From Blastococcus sp. DSM 46786 (lineage in GTDB: Bacteria; Actinomycetota; Actinomycetes; Mycobacteriales; Geodermatophilaceae), in contig NZ_FOAO01000010.1 of NCBI RefSeq assembly GCF_900109665.1, forward strand, positions 1-64,000: a stretch of 64,000 nucleotides of DNA. The letters run 5' to 3'. Made by a program: the position numbers and the translations under genes. This document shows positions 29,450 to 37,969 of the stretch, piece after piece (position 1 is the stretch's first letter; every line of letters starts with the position of its first letter). A model generated the notes under the pieces. It made no database searches, had not been told where the DNA came from, and saw only the letters and a list, made by a program, of their open reading frames with translations.

Positions 29450-29785
29450 CTACGCGCCGCGCGGGGCGTACATGATCACCGCGACGCCGACGAGGCAGAT
29501 CAGCGCGCCGGCGACGTCGTACCGGTCCGGCCGGAACCCGTCGACGGCCATGCCCCAGGCCAGGGACCCCGCGACGAAGACACCGCCGTAGGCGGCGAGG
29601 ATCCGGCCGAAGTTCGCGTCGGGCTGCAGCGTGGCCACGAAGCCGTACAGCCCGAGCGCGATCACCCCGGCACCGATCCAGGCCCAGCCGCGGTGCTCGC
29701 GCACTCCCTGCCACACGAGCCAGGCACCCCCGATCTCGGCCAGCGCCGCCAGCGCGAAGAGCACCAGGGAGCGGAGGACGGTCAC
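29450..29785 (-). CDS. YnfA/UPF0060-family small membrane protein
   Basis: 111 aa, four short membrane helices: [59 protein letters not shown] and [20 protein letters not shown]. The pattern [11 protein letters not shown]...[16 protein letters not shown] and [30 protein letters not shown] fits YnfA, an SMR-like family of four-helix proteins. GTG at 29785 overlaps the upstream hydrolase stop by four bases. Confidence 0.88.
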   Translation of the reverse strand: MTVLRSLVLFALAALAEIGGAWLVWQGVREHRGWAWIGAGVIALGLYGFVATLQPDANFGRILAAYGGVFVAGSLAWGMAVDGFRPDRYDVAGALICLVGVAVIMYAPRGA

Positions 29786-30801
29786 CGCTCCACCGCGCCC
29801 GGGCCCTGCGACTCCTCCTCGACTCCGTCGAGGCCCTGCGCCTCCTCCTCGACTCCGTCGAGACCCTGCGCCTCCTCCTCGACTCCGTCGAGGCCCTGCG
29901 ACTCCTCCTCGACTCCGTCGAGACCCTGCGACTCCTCCTCGACTCCGTCGAGACCCTGCGCCTCCTCCTCGACTCCGTCGAGAAAGCGCCGCAGCGTCGC
30001 CAGGAAGACCTCCGGCTGCTCGGAGTGCACCCAGTGCCCGGCGTTCTTCACCTTGACCAGCCGCGTGGAGGGGAAGAGCGCGTCCATCTGCGGCCGGTCC
30101 TCGGGCAGCACGTAGTGGGAGTTCGCCCCCGCGATCCACAGCACCGGGCCGTCGAACACCGCGCCCGGCGGCGGGTCGGGGAAGCCGCGCAGCTCGCCGA
30201 GGTCCCGCGCGAGGAGCTCGAGGTTCAGCCGCCAGTGCCAGCCGTCGCCCTCCTCCTCCCGGCTCAGGCTCTGCAGCAGGAAGCTGCGGACCATCCGGCT
30301 GGGGACGGCGGTGCGCAGGGCGGCGTCGGCGTCGGACCGGGACTCCAGCGCCCCCAGGTCGATCGCCCGCATCGCGGCGATGAAGGCGGCGAACGGGGAG
30401 GCCTCCTCGTCGGGGTCCTCGGTCCGGCCGCCCTTCAGCGGGTACTCGACCGGGGCGATGTCGACGGCGACGAGCGCGCGCAGGAGCTCGGGCCGGCGCA
30501 GCGCCAGCTGCATCGCGACCTTGCCGCCCATGGAGTGGCCGACGAGCGTGGCCGGTTCCCCGAAGGACTCCAGCTCCGCGGCGACAAGTTCGGCCATGTC
30601 CACGTAGTCGACCCGCTCGGTCCACGGGGAGTGTCCGTGGTTGGGCAGGTCCAGCAGCGTCACCCGGTGGTCGCCGGCCAGACCCTTGGCGATCGTCGTC
30701 CAGTTCTTCCCCTGGCCGAACAGGCCGTGCACGAAGACGACGCGCGGGCCGGCCTCACCCAGCGTCCGGGCGTGCAGGGCTTCCTCGGCGTTCTCCGTCA
30801 C
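29782..30801 (-). CDS. Alpha/beta hydrolase with a six-fold C-terminal 10-residue repeat
   Basis: 339 aa. An alpha/beta hydrolase of the YbfF type covers about residues 1-275: [14 protein letters not shown], the nucleophile elbow VGHSMGGK, the acid in the following core and the final His in [15 protein letters not shown]. After it comes a highly acidic tail of six units of [20 protein letters not shown] ending in PGAVER. Homologues usually stop after the His segment, so the tail is an addition. GTG at 30801 is the likely start. Its stop overlaps the YnfA-like gene. Substrate unknown. Confidence 0.85.
   Translation of the reverse strand: MTENAEEALHARTLGEAGPRVVFVHGLFGQGKNWTTIAKGLAGDHRVTLLDLPNHGHSPWTERVDYVDMAELVAAELESFGEPATLVGHSMGGKVAMQLALRRPELLRALVAVDIAPVEYPLKGGRTEDPDEEASPFAAFIAAMRAIDLGALESRSDADAALRTAVPSRMVRSFLLQSLSREEEGDGWHWRLNLELLARDLGELRGFPDPPPGAVFDGPVLWIAGANSHYVLPEDRPQMDALFPSTRLVKVKNAGHWVHSEQPEVFLATLRRFLDGVEEEAQGLDGVEEESQGLDGVEEESQGLDGVEEEAQGLDGVEEEAQGLDGVEEESQGPGAVER
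29803..29982 (-). repeat. Six tandem 30-bp repeats in the hydrolase gene
   Basis: Six units of exactly 30 bp, differing only at two positions (G/A at position 1 and A/C at position 9 on the plus strand). They encode LDGVEEE(A/S)QG and preserve the reading frame, so copy-number change would alter tail length only. Confidence 0.95.
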
Positions 30802-30844
30802 CGGGCGATTCCACCAGAGCGCGCGGATCCGCGCGGCCCCGCGG

Positions 30845-32092
30845 TCAGTCCAGCACGACCTCCGTCTCGCCGGTGGCGGCGTCCAGCGTGATGTGCCCCC
30901 GCTGGAAGTCGACGCGGCTGCCGCCCTCGACGGCCTGGACGCCGCTCGTCGGGTAGCCCAGCGGCCCCAGCTCCCAGCCGGTCTGGCCCCAGCGCGACCA
31001 GATGGGCCCGTACACCTCGTGCGCGCCCGTGCTCGGCGAGAAGTAGATCGAGGCGCCACCGGGCCGGGAGAAGTTCTGGTACCGCCCGACGCCGTCCGGC
31101 GAGCTGCGCTCGCCGGTGATCGGGTAGCCCAGCGGCCCGAGCTCGTAGGCCAGCGACCCGTAGTGCCCGCGGATGGCCCCGTAGATCTCGTGCGCCCCGG
31201 TCGCCGGCGTGAAGTAGATCGTCCCCGGACGGGAGAAGTTCTGGTAGCGCCCCACCCCGTCCGGCGAACCGCGCTCCCCCGTCGTCGGGTAGCCCAGCAG
31301 GCCCAGCTCGTAGCCCAGCGACCCGTAGTGCCCGCGGATGGCCCCGTAGATCTCGTGCGCCCCCGTCGCCGGGCTCCAGTAGATCGTCGCCGGTCGGGCG
31401 AAGTTCTGGTAGGCGCCGGCACCGTCCGGCGAGCGCATCTCCCAGCCCACCGGCACTCCGAGCATGCCGCCCTCCTGGCCCAGCGCGCGGTACCGGGCCT
31501 CGATCGCCGACCAGGTGACCGGGACGCCCATGCGCGAGCCCGCCTGCTCCCGCTCGGCGATGACCGGCCACACGTTGGCCCGGCAGCCCTGCAGCGAGAT
31601 CGACTGCTGCTGCATCACCCAGGCGGTGCGGCCCGCGGTCGGGCAGTCGGTGTGCGGGATCCCGATCCAGTGCCCGACCTCGTGCAGGATCACGTACCGC
31701 TGGTACAGCGCCAGGTCGTGCGGCCACGCGGCCGTGCCGAACCGCCAGCGCTCGTCGTTGATGTAGACCGAGCGCCCGACCCGGCAGCTCCACTGGGCGC
31801 TGCACCCCGGCGAGGCCGCCGCGATCACCGACGGCGAGGCCAGGATCAGGTCGAAGTCGCTCCCCGAGCCGACCTGCTGGAACGCCAGGGTCCCACCCAG
31901 GCTCCAGCCGCGCGGATCGGTGAGCGCGTCGCGCGCGACGTCGGCGAAGTGCCCGAGGTCGCCGGCGACCGCCCCGCGGGTGGAGACCGTGTAGGTCACC
32001 GTCCGCTCCGCGGCGGAGGCACCGGTGGGCTGCAGGAGCACCGCCGCCACGGCGACGAGGGTGGCGAGGATGAGGCGCAGGGTTCTGGTCAT
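30845..32092 (-). CDS. Secreted DUF3152 metalloprotease-like protein with LGFP repeats
   Basis: 415 aa. A signal peptide (MTRTLRLILATLVAVAAVLLQPTGASA) precedes a DUF3152-type domain with the zinc motif HEVGHWIGIPH (HExxHxxGxxH) and paired cysteines. The second half is four LGFP-type repeats of about 53 residues (LGxPxxxE...GAYQNFxRxxIYxxPxTGAHEIYGxIxxxY). Repeats 2 and 3 are almost identical. LGFP modules are thought to bind the actinobacterial cell envelope, so this is probably a wall-associated peptidase. ATG at 32092 has GGAGG six bases upstream. Confidence 0.88.
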   Translation of the reverse strand: MTRTLRLILATLVAVAAVLLQPTGASAAERTVTYTVSTRGAVAGDLGHFADVARDALTDPRGWSLGGTLAFQQVGSGSDFDLILASPSVIAAASPGCSAQWSCRVGRSVYINDERWRFGTAAWPHDLALYQRYVILHEVGHWIGIPHTDCPTAGRTAWVMQQQSISLQGCRANVWPVIAEREQAGSRMGVPVTWSAIEARYRALGQEGGMLGVPVGWEMRSPDGAGAYQNFARPATIYWSPATGAHEIYGAIRGHYGSLGYELGLLGYPTTGERGSPDGVGRYQNFSRPGTIYFTPATGAHEIYGAIRGHYGSLAYELGPLGYPITGERSSPDGVGRYQNFSRPGGASIYFSPSTGAHEVYGPIWSRWGQTGWELGPLGYPTSGVQAVEGGSRVDFQRGHITLDAATGETEVVLD

Positions 32093-32314
32093 GAGGTCCT
32101 CCGGCGCGGGCAGCGGTGCCCGTGCGTCGCATCCGGGCCGGCGGACGGCGGGGACCGATCGAGCGCCGGCTGCTGTCGCCGACCGGTCTACCGCATCGGT
32201 GCCCCCGGTTGGCATGTCGGTCGCGTGACGATCGCCCCGACGGCGCGCTCGCTGCCTGCCCGGAGCCGTCGTCCCCGGCCTCTACCGTGCCGGAGGACCG
32301 ACGAGGGGATGCAG

Positions 32315-34063
32315 ATGCCAGGACGACGCCGGAGCGCGGGCAGCGGCCGCAGCACGGGCAGCAGCACGCGTACCCGCCGGACGACGGCGGCGACGACGCG
32401 GAAGACGACCCCGCGGAAGGCGGCACCGCGGAAGGCCGCCCCCGACCTGCCCGCCGCCGGCCCGGGGGAGCGGGTCTGGGTGCTGGCCGTGCCCTTCCGC
32501 GCTCCCGCGCCGGGCGCCGTCTGGCACCCCGGGCTGCAGGCCCACGTCTGGGTCGGCGCGGCGCTGCCCCCGGAGCTCGCGCCCTACGACCCGCCGGCGT
32601 ACAGCCTGGAGCGCTTCCTCGAGGACGAGCTCAACGAGACGCCGCGCCCGCTGCCGGTGACCCCCGCGCTGGTGCCGCGCCCCCAGCAGGAGGAGGGCGC
32701 CGCGGTGGTCGCCGCGCACGCCGCCGCAGGAGGCCGGGTCTTCCTGCTCGGCGACGACCCTGGGGTGGGCAAGACCGGGACGGCGATCCTGGCGGTGCAC
32801 GAGATCGCCGCGCAGCGGCCGGTGCGCACCGTCCTGGTCATCGCCGACCGGCCGGCCGCGATCACCATCCCGCACTGGGCGCGCTCGATCGCCGGCTTCG
32901 GCGACGGCGGCCTGCGGTGGTGCGTCACCACGTGGGACCGGCTGGGCAAGGTGGCGAAGCTGCGCTTCGACGTCGTCGTGGCCGACGAGGCCCACATGGT
33001 GCGGCACACGACGACGCAACGGTGGAAGCACTGGAAGGCCGTCTCCGGCGCCGCGCGGGTCAAGGACACCCCGTACGTGCTGGCCGCGACCGCGACGCCG
33101 GCGCACACGCCCCTGGAGCTGCCCTACCTGGCGCCCGAGCTCGCCGCCCGGCACGGCGAGTCCATCAAGGAGTGGGCCGACCTTCCCAAGGCGCTCGTGC
33201 GGCACACGTTCCACGTGGAACGTGGCCGCTACGGCTGGCAGTGGACCGAGGACGCCGACGAGCGCCGGGCGGACCTCGCCCGCCTGCAGTCCTGGCTCGC
33301 CGACGCCGACCCGCCCGCCACGCTGCACCGCCCGGCGCCCTGGGGGCCGGTGTCGGTCACGGGCACGCCGGTGCTGCTCACCCCGGCCGAGCGGGCGCAG
33401 TACGAGGCCGGGTGGTCGGAGTTCCGCGCGGAGATGCAGCTGGCCCGGCGCGGCCGGCAGACCGCGCGCGGCCGGGCGGCGCTGCTGCGGTTCCGCCAGA
33501 AGGCCGGGCTGATCCGCGTGCAGGCCACCGTCGACTGGATCAAGGCGCAGGTGGAGGCCGAGCGGCAGGTCGCGGTGTCGGTGGAGTTCGTGGAGACGGC
33601 GGCCGACCCGATCCGCGAGGCGCTGCTCGACGCCGGCATCCCGGTGGCGTCGATCTACGGCCGCGACCGCTTCGACGTCGAGGCCGAGCGGCTGCGCTTC
33701 CAGCGCGGTGACGCCGCGGTCTGCGTCTTCACCGTCACCGCGTCGATCAGCCTGCACGCCGGTGAGCTGCTGCCCGGCGGGTCCACGGCATCGGAGATCC
33801 CGCGGGTGGGGCTGTTCCACCAGCCGCGCTTCTCCGGCATCCAGGCGCGGCAGGTCACCGGGCGCACCCACCGCGACGGGCGCTCCTCGCCGTGGCGGGT
33901 CGCCTTCGCCGCCGACACGGTGGAGGAGCAGGTGGCGCGGGTGATGGTCGAGCGGCTGGCCGTCAGCGGCTCCACCGCCGGGGCGGACACCTCCTCCCTG
34001 CAGGAGATCGCCGAGCTCCTCGACGCCGACTGGCTGCCCGCGGCCGCGCTCACCGAGGGCTGA
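32315..34063 (+). CDS. SNF2-like DEAD/DEAH helicase
   Basis: 582 aa. A basic, Ser/Thr/Ala-rich N-terminus (TTRKTTPRKAAPRKAAPD) precedes the helicase core: Walker A GDDPGVGKT at 147-155, DEAH at 224-227, motif III-like AATATPAHT and the C-terminal motif VI-like QVTGRTHRDGR. This resembles compact SNF2-type helicases without accessory domains. The second ATG (32315) is chosen because AGGGG lies six bases before it. No nuclease or methylase neighbour indicates restriction or defence. A parS-like site lies inside the gene, encoding RHTFHVERG. The 3' end overlaps a convergent gene by 14 bp. Confidence 0.82.
   Translation: MPGRRRSAGSGRSTGSSTRTRRTTAATTRKTTPRKAAPRKAAPDLPAAGPGERVWVLAVPFRAPAPGAVWHPGLQAHVWVGAALPPELAPYDPPAYSLERFLEDELNETPRPLPVTPALVPRPQQEEGAAVVAAHAAAGGRVFLLGDDPGVGKTGTAILAVHEIAAQRPVRTVLVIADRPAAITIPHWARSIAGFGDGGLRWCVTTWDRLGKVAKLRFDVVVADEAHMVRHTTTQRWKHWKAVSGAARVKDTPYVLAATATPAHTPLELPYLAPELAARHGESIKEWADLPKALVRHTFHVERGRYGWQWTEDADERRADLARLQSWLADADPPATLHRPAPWGPVSVTGTPVLLTPAERAQYEAGWSEFRAEMQLARRGRQTARGRAALLRFRQKAGLIRVQATVDWIKAQVEAERQVAVSVEFVETAADPIREALLDAGIPVASIYGRDRFDVEAERLRFQRGDAAVCVFTVTASISLHAGELLPGGSTASEIPRVGLFHQPRFSGIQARQVTGRTHRDGRSSPWRVAFAADTVEEQVARVMVERLAVSGSTAGADTSSLQEIAELLDADWLPAAALTEG
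33208..33221. promoter_or_regulatory. parS-like ParB-binding site 2 (intragenic)
   Basis: GTTCCACGTGGAAC, identical to sites 1 and 3, lies within the helicase coding sequence. Because the surrounding protein must also tolerate it, its perfect symmetry favours selection for the DNA site. parS sites within genes are normal in bacteria. Confidence 0.72.
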
Positions 34064-34688
34064 GCCGGGGATAGCGACGGCGGAGGGCACGGCCGTCCGG
34101 CAGCGTGCGGCCGGCCAGCAGCGCCACGAGCCGGCCGCTGTCGGCGCGGACCACCTCGCCCTCCCCGCGGGACCAGCCGGCGTCGGTGGCGTCGAGGCGG
34201 GCACCGGTCAGGTCGACGCCGAAGACCGCGCCGTCCGCAGCCGCGACGTGGTCGAGGACGGCGAGCACCGCGTCGTCGGGAGCGACCGGCGGCCGGTCGA
34301 GCGCGACGGTCACGTCGAGCGAGTGGACGACGGCGTGCGTCAGGGCACCGGCAGCGCCGCCGCCCGGCGGCTGCCACCGGTGCAGCACCGGCGAACGCAG
34401 CGCCGCCAGGAGCTCGGCCGCCGGCAGGGTGGCGTCGCGGCCCGCCACCGTGTCGGAGACCAGGGTGAAGTCCCCACCCGCGGCAGCCAGCTCGGCGCCG
34501 AACTGCTCGGGGGTCAGCCGCGCCGGCATGGTCACGTGCGCCACCACGTGCCGGGCCCGCCAGCCCGCGCACAGCGATGGTCCGTCCCACGCCCCCGGCT
34601 CGGCGTCCAACAGGTCGGCGAGGCCGCCGTACGTCCTCGCCACCCAGGCCCGGACCTCGTCCGGGTCCGCGTCGCCCGCTCCGGTCAT
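34050..34688 (-). CDS. Mycothiol-dependent maleylpyruvate isomerase-like (DinB-fold) protein
   Basis: 212 aa. The pattern LLDAEPGAWDGPSLCAGWRARHVVAHVTMPARLTPEQF followed by ALTHAVVHSLDVTVALDRPP fits the TIGR03083/maleylpyruvate isomerase N-terminal family, with three conserved histidines for a metal (RHVVAH, VVHSLD). Members use mycothiol or are uncharacterised. ATG at 34688 is chosen over 34694 by spacing from GAGGGG. The 3' end overlaps the convergent helicase gene. Confidence 0.78.
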   Translation of the reverse strand: MTGAGDADPDEVRAWVARTYGGLADLLDAEPGAWDGPSLCAGWRARHVVAHVTMPARLTPEQFGAELAAAGGDFTLVSDTVAGRDATLPAAELLAALRSPVLHRWQPPGGGAAGALTHAVVHSLDVTVALDRPPVAPDDAVLAVLDHVAAADGAVFGVDLTGARLDATDAGWSRGEGEVVRADSGRLVALLAGRTLPDGRALRRRYPRLSPR

Positions 34689-34789
34689 CCCCATCCCCTC
34701 TCGTCGGCCGGTGGGCCACGGAGCCGACCGGTCCTCCCTGCACACGACCTCCGGGAGCGCCGGAACTCATCGCTCCCCGCGAGCAGCGC

Positions 34790-35173
34790 TCAGCCGAGCA
34801 GGGCCGGCAGGTCCAGCACCGTGGCGGGGACGAGCCACAGCGCCACCGACGTCCACCACCAGGGACGTGCCGGCAGCCGGGCCCAGCGCCGGGCGAGCAT
34901 CGTCAGCGGCCCGGCCAGCAGCGCGAACACCGACCACAGCTCGCCGATGAACCAGAAGTAGATCGCGATCCCGTCGTCGACCATGGTCGGGTCGACCGGC
35001 GTCCAGCCGGCCTCCATGGCCACCACCCACCCGGTCAGCCAGGTGTTGATGAGCGGGAAGCGGCACAGCCAGCCCAGCGCCAGCCCGAGGACCACGCACA
35101 GCGCCCAGCCGAGCGGGGTCGGCAGGCGGCGACGCACGCCCCCGGCGGGATCCGTTCCGGTTGCAGCGGTCAT
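34790..35173 (-). CDS. Hypothetical membrane protein
   Basis: 127 aa, three likely membrane helices (LGWALCVVLGLALGWLCRF; IYFWFIGELWSVFALLAGPLTML; WTSVALWLVPATVLDLPALLG) and one amphipathic segment. I do not recognise a family. ATG at 35173 overlaps the peptidase stop by four bases (ATGA), so it belongs to the three-gene minus-strand unit that starts at 36323. Confidence 0.65.
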   Translation of the reverse strand: MTAATGTDPAGGVRRRLPTPLGWALCVVLGLALGWLCRFPLINTWLTGWVVAMEAGWTPVDPTMVDDGIAIYFWFIGELWSVFALLAGPLTMLARRWARLPARPWWWTSVALWLVPATVLDLPALLG

Positions 35174-35823
35174 CGCGGGGTGGCCGGCTCGAGCCGGACG
35201 TGCGCCCCCGCACCGACGATCGTCATGCCGTCACCGTCCACGGCCACCGCGGTGCCGTCGGCCAGCCCGAACACCGTGTGCGCCAGGTCCCGGGCGGCTA
35301 CCCGCAGCGCCTCCTCGGAGGCGTTCGGGAAGTACGGCGAGCCCAGGTGCGGCAGCACCAGGAAGTCCACCAGGCCCAGGCCGACGGAGTCCTCCGGCTG
35401 CGGCTTCGCCGAGGCGCTCAGGCGGAGGTCCGGGCCCAGCACCATGCTCCCCGCGCTGATCCCGACGAGCAGCCGCGAGGCGAGCAGCCCGGGCAGCCGG
35501 TCGGCCAGCCCGGAGCGTCGCAGCCACCGCAGCAGGTGCGTGGTGTCCCCACCGGTGAGCACCAGGACGTCGGACGCCTCCAGCCGGGGCCCCCAGACAT
35601 CGGCCTCCAGCGCGGAGACGTCCACGATGTCGACCTCGGCGAACCCGGCGCGCTGCAGGTTCACGTAGTCGGCGATCAGCCAGCCCTTGTCGCCCGCGAT
35701 GACGTTGGCCGCCGTGGGCACGACAGCGGCCCGGAGCCCGGACAGCGGGCGGCCGACCAGCTCCTCGGCGGCCGCCACGAGGGAGGGATCGCAGAGGCCG
35801 GCAGAGGTCAGCAGCAGCTTCAC
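35170..35823 (-). CDS. Peptidase E-like serine hydrolase (family S51)
   Basis: 217 aa. The catalytic serine motif is GISAGSMVLG; the strand LVLTGGDTTHLLRWLRRSG and the VDFLVLPHLGSPYF segment are typical of S51 peptidase E and cyanophycinase relatives. The expected activity is cleavage after N-terminal Asp of dipeptides in the cytoplasm. GTG at 35823 overlaps the preceding stop by four bases. Short family length and absence of cyanophycin genes favour the peptidase E subgroup. Confidence 0.83.
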   Translation of the reverse strand: MKLLLTSAGLCDPSLVAAAEELVGRPLSGLRAAVVPTAANVIAGDKGWLIADYVNLQRAGFAEVDIVDVSALEADVWGPRLEASDVLVLTGGDTTHLLRWLRRSGLADRLPGLLASRLLVGISAGSMVLGPDLRLSASAKPQPEDSVGLGLVDFLVLPHLGSPYFPNASEEALRVAARDLAHTVFGLADGTAVAVDGDGMTIVGAGAHVRLEPATPR

Positions 35824-36323
35824 GCGGGGCAGAGCCAGTCGTCCGACGACGGCGCCTGGACGTCCTCCAGCGGCGGGAAATGGGTGCGGAAGGTGAACGC
35901 CTCGGGGGTGGGGCCGTGCGCCCGCAGGTGGCGGATGCGGGCCTCGGCGTCGTCGGTCGTGGGCAGGGTGCCGGCCGGGACCCACCAGAGCGCCGTGGTG
36001 GCCTCCGCGGCGCGGTGGAACCACTCCCGGCGCCGCCGCATGATCTGCACGTGCCGGCCGCCGAACACGTAGCCGGCCAGGGACTCGACGTCGCGCCAGA
36101 CGGTGAGGTTCACGATCACGCCGTGGCTGCCGGCGGCGTCCCACCCGAAGGCCTGCACCGAGGTGGCGTTCCCGTCCTCGGTCTGCAGCCGCCAGACGAA
36201 GCCCGGTGCACGGTCGGCCTCGGCGTTGACCTCGTCGAGGGCGGCCATGAAGTTGGTCAGCACCGGGCTGCCCAGCGGCGCGAGCAGCCGGGAGACGTTG
36301 ACCTGCGCGAGGTGGTGGGCCAC
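35820..36323 (-). CDS. DUF3291 protein
   Basis: 167 aa. AQVNVSRLLAPLGSPVLTNFMAALDEVNAEADRAPGFVWRLQTEDGNAT and the SLAGYVFGGRHVQIMRRRREWF...ALWWVPAGTLPTTDDAEARIRHLRAHGPTPEAFTF segment match the DUF3291 pattern, an alpha-beta barrel family of unknown function. GTG at 36323 is inferred from where homology-like sequence starts; upstream frame lacks family residues and runs into the thi leader. First gene of a three-gene unit. Confidence 0.8.
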   Translation of the reverse strand: MAHHLAQVNVSRLLAPLGSPVLTNFMAALDEVNAEADRAPGFVWRLQTEDGNATSVQAFGWDAAGSHGVIVNLTVWRDVESLAGYVFGGRHVQIMRRRREWFHRAAEATTALWWVPAGTLPTTDDAEARIRHLRAHGPTPEAFTFRTHFPPLEDVQAPSSDDWLCPA

Positions 36324-36400
36324 GCGCCGGAACCTAGGCGATCCGCACCCGTGCAGGCCAGCGTCCCCCCACCCGGCGGGACACCGGCCGCCTGCTGCGC

Positions 36401-36406
36401 TAGGTT
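36401..36406 (+). promoter_or_regulatory. Possible -10 element of the thi operon
   Basis: TAGGTT lies about 12 bp before the first paired base of the TPP aptamer, with GGACAC 16 bp upstream as a weak -35. The position suits a riboswitch-controlled transcript, but the match is only moderate. Confidence 0.35.
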
Positions 36407-36417
36407 CTGCCCCGTAC

Positions 36418-36496
36418 GTGGCACGGGGTGTCCCGCCCGGGACTGAGATCACACCCGCCGAACCTGCTCCAGTTCGCACTGGCGAAGGGATGTCAC
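36418..36496 (+). ncRNA. TPP (THI-element) riboswitch
   Basis: The conserved blocks occur in order: CGGGGTG, then GACTGAGA, then ACCCGCCGAACCTG, then TTCGCACTGGCGAAGGGA. GTGGCA (36418) can pair with TGTCAC (36491) as P1. The thiM ATG is at 36501, and the purine-rich GAAGGGA that would serve as its ribosome site lies within the aptamer's 3' part, which suggests translational control. TPP binding should reduce expression of thiM-thiE-thiD-tenA. Confidence 0.95.
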
Positions 36497-36500
36497 CGGC

Positions 36501-37307
36501 ATGTCCGATGCTGTGGAAGTCGTCGACCTGCGCGCTGCCCGCACGGCGCTGCGCGAGCACGCACCGCTCGTCCACTGCCTGACCAACACGGTCGTGCAGA
36601 CGCTCACCGCCAACGCGCTGCTCGCGGTGGGCGCCGCCCCGGCGATGGTCGACGCACCGCAGGAGGCCGGCGACTTCGCCGCCATCGCCTCCGCCGTCCT
36701 GGTCAACGTCGGCACGGTCAACGCGCGCACCGCCGAGGCGATGCGGCTGGCAGCCCGGTCGGCCGGGGCCGCCGGCACCCCGTGGGTGCTCGACCCGGTG
36801 GCCGTCGGCGCCCTGGCCTACCGGACGGCGCTCGCCGGCGAGCTGGTGGCGCTCGCGCCCGCCGTGGTCCGGGGCAACCCCTCCGAGATCATGGCGCTGA
36901 CCGGGGCCGGCTCCGGTGGGCGCGGGGTGGACAGCACCGCGGGCGCCGACGACGCCGCCTCCGCCGCCGCGGGGCTCGCCGGGCGCACCGGGGGTGTGGT
37001 CGCCGTCAGCGGTGAGGTGGACCTGATCACCGACGGCGCGCGGACCGTCCGCGTCGGCGGCGGCTCACCGCTGCTCACGCGCACCACCGGCGCCGGGTGC
37101 GCGCTCGGGGCGCTGGTCGCCGCCTACGTCGCCGCGACCCGCGACCCGCTGACCGGTGCGGTGGCCGCGCACGCGCACGTCGCCCTCGCCGCGGAGCGGG
37201 CCGCGGCGACCGCCGCCGGACCCGGCACCTTCGCGGCGGCGTGGCTCGACGCCCTCGACGCCGTCGGCCCCGACGACCTCGCGGGCGCAGACGTGCGGAG
37301 CGCCTGA
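36501..37307 (+). CDS. thiM: Hydroxyethylthiazole kinase
   Basis: 268 aa. [34 protein letters not shown] is the thiazole-binding N-terminus; [12 protein letters not shown] and [17 protein letters not shown] (with the phosphoryl-transfer Cys) are conserved ThiM regions. It salvages 4-methyl-5-hydroxyethylthiazole by phosphorylation. It is the first gene behind the TPP riboswitch. Its stop shares a base with the thiE ATG. Confidence 0.94.
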   Translation: MSDAVEVVDLRAARTALREHAPLVHCLTNTVVQTLTANALLAVGAAPAMVDAPQEAGDFAAIASAVLVNVGTVNARTAEAMRLAARSAGAAGTPWVLDPVAVGALAYRTALAGELVALAPAVVRGNPSEIMALTGAGSGGRGVDSTAGADDAASAAAGLAGRTGGVVAVSGEVDLITDGARTVRVGGGSPLLTRTTGAGCALGALVAAYVAATRDPLTGAVAAHAHVALAAERAAATAAGPGTFAAAWLDALDAVGPDDLAGADVRSA

Positions 37308-37969
37308 TGCGCCCGTCGTTCGACCCGACGCTCTACCTGGTCACCGACACGCAGCTGTGCCGGCCGCGACCGGTCGCCGACGTCGTGCGCGCCGCGGTCG
37401 CCGGTGGCGTCACCGCCGTCCAGGTGCGCGACAAGGAGGCCTCGCGCCGGGAGCTGCTGGCGCTGACCCGCTCGGTCCAGGCCGCACTCGCCGACCGGCC
37501 GGACGTGGCGGTGGTGGTGAACGACGCGCTGGACGTCGCCCTGCTGGCCGGCGCCTCGGGCCTGCACGTCGGGCAGGAGGACCTGCCGGTCGCCGAGGTG
37601 CGGGCGGCGCTCGGGCCGGACCGGCTGGTGGGCCTCTCCGTGGAGAGCACCGACGACCTCACCGCCGCGCTCCGCCTCCCGGACGGCACCGTCGACCTCC
37701 TGGGGCTGAGCCCGGTGTGGGCGACGCCGACCAAGCCCGAGGCGGGTCCGGGGCTCGGCCTGGCCGCCGTCCGGGAGCTGGCCGCCACCGCGCGGGCTGC
37801 GGGGCTGCTCGCCGTGGCGATCGGCGGCATCGACGCCACCCGGGCAGCCGCCGTGGCGGCCACAGGCGTGGACGGCGTGTGCGTGGTGTCGGCGATCTGC
37901 ACGGCAGCCGACCCGCGGGCCGCGGCGGCGGCGCTGCGCGCGGAGCTGACCCCGGTGGGTGCGCGGTGA
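37307..37969 (+). CDS. thiE: Thiamine phosphate synthase
   Basis: 220 aa TIM barrel. LYLVTDTQLC, AGGVTAVQVRDKEASRREL, VVVNDALDVALLAGASGLHVGQEDLP and LGLSPVWATPTKPEAGPGLG are diagnostic of ThiE. It joins HMP-pyrophosphate and thiazole phosphate into thiamine phosphate. ATG at 37307 overlaps the thiM stop (TGATG) and its own stop overlaps thiD (GTGA), giving strict stoichiometric coupling. Confidence 0.94.
   Translation: MRPSFDPTLYLVTDTQLCRPRPVADVVRAAVAGGVTAVQVRDKEASRRELLALTRSVQAALADRPDVAVVVNDALDVALLAGASGLHVGQEDLPVAEVRAALGPDRLVGLSVESTDDLTAALRLPDGTVDLLGLSPVWATPTKPEAGPGLGLAAVRELAATARAAGLLAVAIGGIDATRAAAVAATGVDGVCVVSAICTAADPRAAAAALRAELTPVGAR

Noticed and set aside
29803-29982. CRISPR array
   Set aside because: Units are contiguous 30-mers without unique spacers and are in frame with the hydrolase; no cas genes nearby.
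30641-32308. N-terminal extension of the helicase over the hydrolase and LGFP genes
   Set aside because: The open frame extends upstream only because of GC bias; it is antisense to two well-supported genes, and a ribosome site marks the start at 32315.
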